Below are positions 56,461 through 64,000 of a stretch of DNA of 64,000 nucleotides, one piece after another (positions within the stretch are counted from its first letter, which is position 1; every line of letters begins with the position of its first letter). Made by a program: the position numbers and the translations under genes. The DNA is taken from assembly GCA_024195585.1 (NCBI GenBank), contig SWBL01000210.1:1-64000 (forward strand), written 5' to 3'. The notes beneath the pieces are model-generated. The model saw only the letters and a program-made list of their open reading frames with translations, did no database searches and was not told the origin of the DNA. This DNA comes from Aureobasidium sp. EXF-3400. Taxonomy: Eukaryota > Ascomycota > Dothideomycetes > Dothideales > Saccotheciaceae.

Positions 56461-58644
56461 ATGGGCCTCCTACTCCGCCTTGCTCTCCTCTACCTGACCT
56501 TTCTGGTCTTGACATCAATATACCAAGCCACTTTTCCAACTTCACCTCACAACAAAGGTGAAATCGTCGACCATGGAGCTGAATTGCTTCAAGCCAGCTT
56601 TGAAGACCTACAAACACACTATCCACGATTTGACGATTTCGTAAAGTCGACTCATCATGTCATTCTCTCATTGTTGCTGTTTGTTACGATGAGGTGGGGT
56701 GTTTATGCTGCCTTTTACACGAGTGTGGGTGTTGCTTTCGTGGTTGTGGCTTTTGTGGTTGTTGTTGGGTGTTTGTTGGTTCGGGTGGTTAGGAAGGTGT
56801 ACAGGTTGGTGTTAAGGGTGGTTTATCTACCAATCAGGTTCTTCAGGTACCTTGACGAGTTGCGTAGAGACATCCTCCGATGGGCCTGGGAAGAAGCTCT
56901 TTGGGCTACTAGACCAAAGACTGCATCCTACAGAAAGGGCTATACTTATACTACTGAGAGCTCCGATGGCAGCACAAGAGTCTGGACATGGACAGTCGAG
57001 CCCGGAGCTGATGGCTTTCCTCCAGGGGAGACGAATACTGGATCTGCAACTGGCGAGCGAAACCGGGCACCTAAGCCTGAACATACACGACCACCGGTTG
57101 GAGGGCATCATGCACCCAAACGCGAACGTCCTACTCCTACTGGATTTGCAGAGTTCGACGAGGATCACGCGAGATTCCGGCGCCGAATGAAACAAGTAGA
57201 AAAGGATCTGCAGGATCAACGCGATAACGCAGATAGAGAAAGACGCAACGCAGATGAGAAAAGACGCAACGCAGACAGAGAAAGACGTGAGAGGGAGTAC
57301 TTTCCGAGGTGGGAGTATATAATGACAATGGAAGCGATGGAGCATATGACAGAAGCAGGGGAGAGGATAACAGAGCTTTCAGAGGATGACGAAACAGCCG
57401 AGCCTGCAAGAGATGATGAACAGATTGAATCCGAGACAAATGGCGAGGGCGAGTCTGCCGAGTCGCCTCACGGCAATACTGACTCGGATGGACATAGACG
57501 CGTGAACAGGACCAAGCCTATTATTGGCAAAATTCCGAAGGTTGAAGATCTCTGGACTGACCGACGGATTAAGCGTGGAGCGAGGACACATGAGAAGAAG
57601 CATCCCACAAGACCAATGGGCACACATCCGGGTCTTCAAAGAACAGTTCCCGATCCGGCGCAGCCTGGAAAAACTGGTAGAAAGATCAAGCCTGAGAGGA
57701 AGAGTAAGCAGAGCAAGTCCTTACAACACCCTCGCCGGACCTCAGTGTTCCAGGTTGCTCTCGGTCCTCCTCATAATTACGAGTTTCCTGATTTGCTCAC
57801 GCGCTCTTCGCCCCGCCTGCCGCGGGAGTCGCTCAATCGCACCGGCTATCACAACAGCCACCGTGGTGAGCGACTCCCGCCAGATACCTGGGCCGTCACG
57901 CACACTGGAGCCGATAATGAATGTTGCAAGATTCGAGTGGGCCATCACCATATAGAGCTCTCACAGAACGGTGGAACCTACAAGCTTTTGAGGAACGGTG
58001 AGATGTACGAGTTCCCGTCGAATGATAAACCATGCCGGCTCTGGATCAATGGCGATGATGTGAAAATCAAATGGAATGGTGAAACGATCGAGCTTCCAAG
58101 GAATGGTAAGCAGATGAGTCCCGGGATGAATGGACAGGATCAGGATGAGGCATCAAAGGCATCAGAGGCACCAAAGACATCAGAGCCGCTGCCTTTCCCC
58201 AACTGGCGTATCCGTCGCCCTAGCCAAAGTAACAAGCAAACTCCGCCAAACACTTTTGGCTATGTCAGCTCTGCTCACAGCACCGTCACATCCGAAGACA
58301 GAGGTGAACGGGTCACTTATTCAATAGGTGATGCGATCGCCGAAGTTGTGAGGCATCGTGAGCAAATGGGGCTACCAAGAAGTGATGGCAAACCAATTAA
58401 GCTTTCATTCGATGGCAAACATACTGACCATGTTGTGTTCGAAAGGGATGGTGAATGGATCAAGCTTCCAAAGAGTGGTGAACAGACCAAGCCTAAGGGG
58501 ACTGGTGGAGAGACGAAGTCTGAGACGAACGATGAAGGAATCAAGCCTAGGACAACCGACCAAGAGACCAAGCCTAGGACGGACGATGGGGAGATTATGC
58601 CTGAGACGACCGATGAACAGATCAAGCGAACCGATCAGCCCTGA
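56461..58644 (+). CDS. Orphan membrane protein with nonapeptide repeat arrays
   Basis: 727 residues in one exon from MGLLLRLAL, the first ATG that gives a membrane-targeting N-terminus. Hydrophobic segments lie at about 3-22 and 65-115 (FVVVAFVVVVGCLLV). The rest is hydrophilic. Residues 253-280 repeat a RRNAD(R/E) motif, probably a charged helix. Residues 497-559 consist of seven nine-residue units with the pattern x-(Y/I)-x-L-x-x-N-G-x. Residues 645-727 form a second, more degenerate array with I-K-P/L-x-x-x-D-G/E-x units that runs to the stop codon. I recognise no family. The nine-residue period suggests a repetitive beta structure. Confidence 0.65.
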   Translation: MGLLLRLALLYLTFLVLTSIYQATFPTSPHNKGEIVDHGAELLQASFEDLQTHYPRFDDFVKSTHHVILSLLLFVTMRWGVYAAFYTSVGVAFVVVAFVVVVGCLLVRVVRKVYRLVLRVVYLPIRFFRYLDELRRDILRWAWEEALWATRPKTASYRKGYTYTTESSDGSTRVWTWTVEPGADGFPPGETNTGSATGERNRAPKPEHTRPPVGGHHAPKRERPTPTGFAEFDEDHARFRRRMKQVEKDLQDQRDNADRERRNADEKRRNADRERREREYFPRWEYIMTMEAMEHMTEAGERITELSEDDETAEPARDDEQIESETNGEGESAESPHGNTDSDGHRRVNRTKPIIGKIPKVEDLWTDRRIKRGARTHEKKHPTRPMGTHPGLQRTVPDPAQPGKTGRKIKPERKSKQSKSLQHPRRTSVFQVALGPPHNYEFPDLLTRSSPRLPRESLNRTGYHNSHRGERLPPDTWAVTHTGADNECCKIRVGHHHIELSQNGGTYKLLRNGEMYEFPSNDKPCRLWINGDDVKIKWNGETIELPRNGKQMSPGMNGQDQDEASKASEAPKTSEPLPFPNWRIRRPSQSNKQTPPNTFGYVSSAHSTVTSEDRGERVTYSIGDAIAEVVRHREQMGLPRSDGKPIKLSFDGKHTDHVVFERDGEWIKLPKSGEQTKPKGTGGETKSETNDEGIKPRTTDQETKPRTDDGEIMPETTDEQIKRTDQP
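57949..58137 (+). repeat. Seven 27-bp coding repeats
   Basis: The units encode HIELSQNGG, TYKLLRNGE, MYEFPSNDK, PCRLWINGD, DVKIKWNGE, TIELPRNGK and QMSPGMNGQ. The Asn-Gly at positions 7-8 and the hydrophobic positions 2 and 4 are conserved, while the DNA has diverged, so selection on the protein is likely. Confidence 0.7.
58393..58641 (+). repeat. Second array of 27-bp coding repeats
   Basis: About eight to nine units, beginning PIKLSFDGK and ending at the stop codon. Later units such as ETKSETNDE, GIKPRTTDQ, ETKPRTDDG and EIMPETTDE keep the nine-residue period but swap Asn-Gly for acidic pairs. One unit is 12 residues long. Confidence 0.65.
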
Positions 58645-59378
58645 GAACGATAGTGGAAAGATCAAGTGTAGAACTCCTTGTGATTTCATGGATGAGAAGG
58701 TCTTTCACTCGATCTCTAAGAAAGCTAGCGGGAGTCATTCCGCAGTCTTACCCATACTACCGAACGCTCTGACGGTTCCGGTAATCCTCAACGCAAAGAG
58801 TTCAGAAGAGAGTAGAATTGGAAGGAGCAACGATAGAATGTTGTTGTGTCCGTTTTTCGGACGTCCAGGATAAAGCAGGTCGTTCACGACTAGATTGGCA
58901 GGAATAGCAGTTAAAGTGCGTCCATATTGGATATAAAGTATACTTCTTATTCCATGGACCATCAATCGAGTCAAGTGGCATGTGATTGGGATGACAGACA
59001 ACTGGGCGGTCCGCCAGATATCAATTCCAAGCTGGGATAGTTCGAAACAAGTGGCAGTGCTGTATCACGTATGACGAGGAGTAGCGTTTGATCCGTTGGC
59101 AACAAAGAAAATGTGGAGATGGAAGGAGCCAAGCATTGGGACAAGAATAGAGAGGCTCCCGTCTTTGCCGCGCATCCGACGCCTGCGCCACGGATCAAGG
59201 CGGACTGTTGCCTGAACCAACTGACGCCAGCGTTCGAACGTCTTGTCATTCCCTTTGCCATCACATTCTAGTCGACCCCATCGCTCCTCCCTAACTATCA
59301 ACTTGACACCAAATAGCTTGTATCGACTTCCCAGCACTGTATACACAGCTTCTCAAGAAGCCATCTACATCCAGCACC
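58645..59378. other. Intergenic region
   Basis: About 730 bp with no supported gene. The repeat-like sequence of the upstream gene stops at its stop codon and I see no further copies. A pyrimidine-rich leader precedes the next ATG (59260-59370). Confidence 0.5.
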
Positions 59379-60513
59379 ATGCACGGAGAAGTGCTCCACC
59401 ACCTAGTCCGCCGTGGCTACCAGGCCATGGGCACCACTGAGTCCCGCCAAACAATTGTAGCTGAGATCGACCCTGTCGAGATGGTCCCTATCGTCCTCAC
59501 CGTCGCTCTGTTCGCCTTCATCTTGGCTTCGGTACGTGGACTAGAATCCAATGGAAGTCAGCATGTTACTAACATGATAACAGGTCAGATACACTATCGG
59601 AGGAGTTGTCGCTAGCCTGGCCATGATCGAGGACCGCCAAACTACTGTCGTCGAGACACGCACTCTCGCTGTCGATGAAAAGGAGGGCTCTGAGGCTTCC
59701 ATGGACAAGGCTCGCTTGATCGATGAGGAAGTCATGGTCATCAACCAGATTCCCCTCACCTCCAGCATCCGCAAGACTATCAGACACCTGGTTTCGGTCG
59801 GAGGCTTCAGAGCTCGCTGGAGAGGTCTCGGCTGTGCCCTCATCTACAACCTCGTCCACTCCCTGACTGTCAACTTCATTGCCGTCTTCGTTACTGCCTT
59901 CATTGGTCTGCCTGTCGTTGGTCGTGTTTTCGCCAACATTGCCGCTAATGTCCTGTGCGCTCGCATCCATATGGTCTGGACTCACACCGTCGTCTCTGAG
60001 CCTTCATCCTTGACCTGGGCTCAGCGTCTCTCCCAGACCGACAGAAACACATGGCGTGCTCTGGCCCTCCCCTCCTTTGTCCACTCCATCGCCGAGCTTG
60101 CCACCTATGGCCTGCCTGTTGCCATGTTCCTTTTCGTCGGTCCCGAGATTACCAACGAAATGGACAACGAGCACTTGCTCGTCAGAGGTGCCATGTCTCT
60201 CCTTGCCTTTGTCATGCTCAACGTTCTCATCTTGCTCCCTGCTACCGTCACACGTACCCGTGTTGAGGCCAGCTTCTTGCCCGAGGACACCAACACCATT
60301 GTGCCCTTTGACCGTACCTTCAACGGTGCCATCAACATGCTTTCCTTGGACACCCGTGCTGGACGCAAGAGCCTGTTTATTGAGGCTTGGCGTTCATTCG
60401 ACATGGCCAGCAGAGTTCGCCTGGTCAAGTTCTATGTCAAGGAAGCCGCCATCGAGTTCTTCTTCCTTGTCACTGCCGTCATCGCTATCGGTAGCCAGGT
60501 CTCCCTTTTGTAA
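59379..60513 (+). CDS. Conserved fungal multi-pass membrane protein, unknown
   Basis: The exons are join(59379..59531,59584..60513), for 360 residues. A later ATG at 59427 (MGTTESRQT) is an alternative start. Hydrophobic helices are visible at about 36-52, 58-67, 145-175, 220-250, 263-282 and 337-358. Charged loops (EDRQTTVVETRTL, SMDKARLIDEEV) lie between them. Codon usage is strongly C-ending, as for well-expressed genes in this window. I know homologous uncharacterised proteins in ascomycetes but no function. Confidence 0.75.
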
Positions 60514-60879
60514 ATTGGCCAGAACAAAGCTGTGTCGGTAGCTGGTACAGGTTCTTAATGGATCTTCTTTTCTACATTTTGGTATCATAACTCTCCCTCA
60601 AATTGTAAATGGCGTTTGCGGTGTTCATACATTTCTCAAACTACTCACCCCTTGAACCCCTTGCCCTGTATTCAGGAAATATCCGTAATTATGTGATTGT
60701 ATCCGTCGGTAGCAGTGATCAAGCTCATCCCAAGTGTGCATACCGCCATCAGTTCTTTTGGCAAGTCAGGTCATCCACCTTGTCTTGATCCTTGAACTAA
60801 CGCCGTCCCCGACCTGAGGGTATAAACTTGACCAGTCTGCCAAACCATTACCTCTTGGAGATAAGACCAGCAGTGTGCG
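60514..60879. other. Intergenic region
   Basis: 3' UTR of the membrane-protein gene and spacer before the tandem repeat. Nothing else is recognised. Confidence 0.5.
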
Positions 60880-61540
60880 CACTGCAAAGGATTTCGACGA
60901 CTACGTTCACGGACACCCTTGCTGCGTCCACACGTTTCCGATGGGCCGAGACCTTCGCAGATGAGGTTCCAATCGAGCTGATGATGGACATCAGCTCGCT
61001 TGTAATGTATGGTCTACTAGGACTCTCTCGTGCGTGTCGTCCGCCTTCTTATGAGATAAGGACATTACTTGAAGGAACAACGATGAATTATCGAGACGTT
61101 TGCCAATGAGGTTCCGCTCGATTCAACGATTGATTTGAGCTCGCGCACGAGTGTATGATCTGGCAGAACAAACTCGTGCGTTCCATCCAGGGTCTTTACG
61201 GCTTGAGAGGTGTATGAGGAGGTACAATAATGGGTTGACAAGACGTTCAGTGATTAGGTTCCACTTGAGTCAACGAGATTAGCATAAGCTCGTTCACAAT
61301 CGTGTGGTCTACTGTAATTCACCCGTGCAGTTTGTCCGGCTTCTCACTGCCCGAGGACAGTACTGAGGAACACTATGATGAACCATCGAGGCGGTTGAGA
61401 ACGAGGTTCCACTCAAATCAACGATTAGTGGAAGCTCGCTCACAGGCGTAGAGTCTGCCAGAAATAACTCGTGCCTTTTGTCCGCAATCGCACGGTTTGA
61501 GGAACAACGATAAACTACCGAGGCGTTCGAGACCCAGTCA
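60880..61540. repeat. Degenerate tandem repeat, ~147-bp period
   Basis: A recognisable block (GAGGTTCCA, then TCAACGA, AGCTCG, ACTCGTGC and GAACAACGATGA-like segments) recurs with starts at 60963, 61108, 61255 and 61403. Spacings are 145, 147 and 148 bp. A partial copy follows to about 61540. The period is close to 49 codons. The first unit has an open frame (EVPIELMMDISSLV) but later ones carry stops, so it may be a dead coding repeat. Confidence 0.75.
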
Positions 61541-61851
61541 ACCAGGTATCGAAAATAAAGACATATTGAAGTAGCATGAGGGGGCCCGAAAAAATTGTCG
61601 AATTGCACGATTGTTCATCCTTCCCTTGGAGTGTTCGCAGAAAGTCCTCGAAAGTCTCCTCGATAGTTTCGTCTACTGTGCTACAGTCCTCTTTACAACT
61701 CGACAGTACAATGAAACATGAAGCATGAAGACTATGAGCGTGTTCCTTTTATCCACTGTAAATGATACTGCGAGATTAGAAACTACCAAGCAATTCCAGA
61801 AAATCATCAAACAAAAACCATCATCTACCTCAACTGGATCCACTGTCCTTC
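61541..61851. other. Intergenic region
   Basis: About 310 bp between the tandem repeat and the stop codon of the MFS transporter. It should hold the transporter 3' UTR. Nothing else is recognised. Confidence 0.5.
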
Positions 61852-63660
61852 TTATTTACCAGCCCCAGCAACCTTCTCCTCATACAAAATCTCCGCCTTG
61901 TCACTATCCACAACAGCAGCACCCGCATAAGCATCAATCTTGAACTTAGAAAACTCTCTCGCAGAAACACCCTTGGTGAACAACAAATCCATTTCCTCAT
62001 AGGTGCGGTCTTTGGCTTCAGGAAGTCTGAAATATGCCCATACAAATGTGAGGAACGAAGTTGCGAACCAGAAAAATGCAGTTTTGCCTTTGAGGTTCCA
62101 TTCGGTAGGGTTCATGAAGTAGGATTCGAGCTTTGGGGGATGTTAGTGGTGGGAAAGAGCGATGGGAGAAGGGAAGCTTACAGTAGAGCAAACGATATTC
62201 ATCAAGGCGTAGGCGTTACGGGCTAGACATACTGTCTTTGCGCGAACGCGGATGGCAGAGGTTTCGGCGACGATAGTGTAGGCTACAGGCCCGACGGTAA
62301 GAGAGTATGTGAAGAGCCAGACTACAGTCAAGGCTCCAGCAACCCACTTCACATCGTCGGATTTGCTTGCTGCGGAGACGATACCGATGATGAAGAGAAG
62401 AGCACAGAGAACACCCATGCCCGTGGTATAGATCGTTCTTCTGCCGACGCGTGCTAGAATGAACCATGATGCAATGGTTCCACAGAAAGCCACGGCTGTG
62501 CCACCGAGCCCGATACTGTAGGAGACTGTATCTTGGATGCCCGCTTGCTGGAAGAAGTAGGTTGGTGTGTATGCGAAACACGAGCCACTGAACAATTGGC
62601 CCATGAAGGTCATACAGCAAATTTCGGTTCGTCGACGATCGGTGCCCTTGAAACATTGGAGGTACGAAGTCTGTGAAGCTTCGTTGTCGAGCTGGTTCTC
62701 GATCTCGGTAGTGTGGACCATCATTGCTAGCGTGCCTTTAATCTCATCTTCACCAGTATTGGTTGAGATACGCTTCAGGATATGCTGTGCCTCGTCAAGG
62801 CGGTTGTTGCGAACCATATACCATGGTGACTCTGGAGCGAAGAAACATGCAACCATGAGCGGCACGGGCCATGCCCATTGGACGGCGAAAGGGATACGGT
62901 ATGACCATTGATCGGTTCTGGCAACAAGACCCTTGAGAACACCAGCGGCGATAAATTGTCCAATGGCCCCTGAAACATGTCAGAAGGGTTCATGCGGAGA
63001 AGAAGAGACTACTTACAGCACAGATTGACGTAAGACGTCAAGTAGCCACGAAGCTGCAGAGGAACAATCTCCGAAGCATAAGCCGGTCCGATTGTTGCAA
63101 AGACACCCCAACTGAAACCACACAGGATCTGACCGACGACAAGGACAGGCTTGTTTGGCGCGAAGAAGGTGATAAAGATGAAGGCGTTTAGGAAGAAGAG
63201 AGCAACGATGATGACTTTACGGTAGCCGTACTTGGCGGCAAGCCATCCGTTCAAGAAGATGCCAGGAACAATACCGACGTTACTGGCGTTGCTATTCGGA
63301 TGTGAGTAACTGCTCTGTCTACATTGGTTGTGATCTGACTTACTTGAGCGCCGTTTGCCAAGCACCAGTAAGTTGATAGTCGTTAGTAGCCACATTGTAT
63401 ACACCGAACTTCTTGGCAAAGGATGGATAGGCGAAGAAACTCGACATCAGGATGGTGTCGTAGCCTTCCATAACAACAGTCATCGACATGACCATAGACC
63501 AAAGAATTGCTTTCCGGTTCTTCATGATGACTTGCATGAGCGGTGTATTGTGCTCAGCATCAGAAGCGTGCTTAGCGTCAACAATGGCATGGGCGCCAAA
63601 CACCTCTTCGACTTGATGAGCTCCATGCTTAAGCGATTCGTCTGCTGTGTGAGATGCCAT
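61852..63660 (-). CDS. MFS sugar transporter, alpha-glucoside/maltose permease type
   Basis: Four exons: complement(join(61852..62130,62182..62969,63017..63291,63344..63660)), for 552 residues. It should import alpha-glucosides such as maltose with protons across the plasma membrane. Twelve hydrophobic helices are visible. Family marks include TVVMEGYDTILMSSFF in helix 1, GYRKVI between helices 2 and 3, PLQLRGYLTSYVNLCW in helix 4, PESPWYMVR at the start of the central loop, and VGRRTIYTTGM between helices 8 and 9. The C-terminus ends EEKVAGAGK. The start MASHTADESLKHG is followed by a ~45-residue cytosolic tail. Confidence 0.9.
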
Positions 63661-64000
63661 CTTGAGAACTCCAGGGCACCCTGTGAAGGTGAGAGTCGGA
63701 GAGCAACAGAGAACAAATCTGCGAGATTGTCTTGCAGATGCACCATAGGGCACCAGCGTGCATTTATCGCCATGGTACCTCGGAATGTACTGGAGAAATA
63801 CATGTAACAGCTGATCGTAACCCTAGAAGAACTGACTGTTATGTCGAAACGGTGCACGCATGACAAGACGATGGAATGCTAGCGTGTAGTAAGGTAGGCG
63901 TTTGCAGATTATCCGGTGCGTTCAGAGAAATGATTTGCTAAGGATACGATGCATGAAGGAGGATCGTCGAGTGGTGGTCGATTCCACCAATCACACCACA
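63661..64000. promoter_or_regulatory. Upstream region of the MFS transporter
   Basis: 340 bp at the right edge, upstream of the transporter start. I looked for carbon-repressor GC-box sites on both strands and did not find a convincing pair. The promoter may extend beyond the window. Confidence 0.4.

Noticed and set aside
1..64000. CRISPR arrays, riboswitches, ribosome-binding sites and operons
   Set aside because: The window is a fungal nuclear genome with introns and monocistronic genes; no regular short direct repeats with spacers were seen.
1..64000. tRNA and rRNA genes
   Set aside because: A read-through of the intergenic regions gave no convincing A-box/B-box pair with foldable arms; this is a manual look and tRNAscan-SE would be decisive.

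Overview
The window is nuclear DNA of a filamentous ascomycete fungus. Genes are dense, with short spliceosomal introns (mostly 40-70 bp, GT...AG, CTAAC-like branch points). The set includes an RNA polymerase I largest subunit, Prp3, Sup35/eRF3, Tsr2 and a PDK1-type kinase. Fungal-only features include a nucleoside-phosphorylase/subtilisin fusion, a DUF7907-like secreted protein and Kex2-type KR sites. A Dothideomycete is my best guess from the flavour of the accessory genes; I could not test this.

Region 1 (0.4-14.6 kb) is accessory and the most unusual part. It holds four large genes built from modules typical of fungal NLR/STAND-type immunity and signalling: a nucleoside-phosphorylase-like domain fused to a subtilisin-like domain with an altered catalytic Asp; a ~1,560-residue degenerate ankyrin-type repeat protein; a von Willebrand A/alpha-kinase; and a HeLo/SesA-like N-terminus fused to a P-loop GTPase, a long coiled coil, an Asn-rich tract and a polyproline tail. 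No NACHT or NB-ARC gene is present. I read it as a candidate innate-immunity or cell-death island whose parts lie in separate genes.

Region 2 (15.6-32.3 kb) is mostly housekeeping: PRP3 and RPA190 on a 310-bp divergent promoter, a large secreted PAN-like protein with Kex2 sites, a small coiled-coil protein, SUP35 with a Q/G/Y-rich prion-like N-domain, and a mitochondrial acetoacetyl-CoA thiolase.

Region 3 (32.5-38.5 kb) holds small unknown genes, a secreted DUF7907-like protein with a short second exon, and a decayed 5'-nucleotidase-family gene carrying an in-frame TAG.

Region 4 (38.6-56.0 kb) holds TSR2, a hormone-sensitive-lipase-type hydrolase with a long disordered tail, a J-domain protein in four exons, a PDK1-type kinase with PH domain, a disordered protein and a type II membrane protein resembling Golgi glycosyltransferases.

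Region 5 (56.4-64 kb) holds an orphan membrane protein with two arrays of nine-residue repeats, a conserved multi-pass membrane protein, a degenerate tandem repeat with ~147-bp period, and an alpha-glucoside/maltose-type MFS transporter in four exons.

Exon junctions were set by hand from GT/AG sites and reading phase. Where given, exons sum to a multiple of three. Family names rest on recognised motifs, not on database searches.
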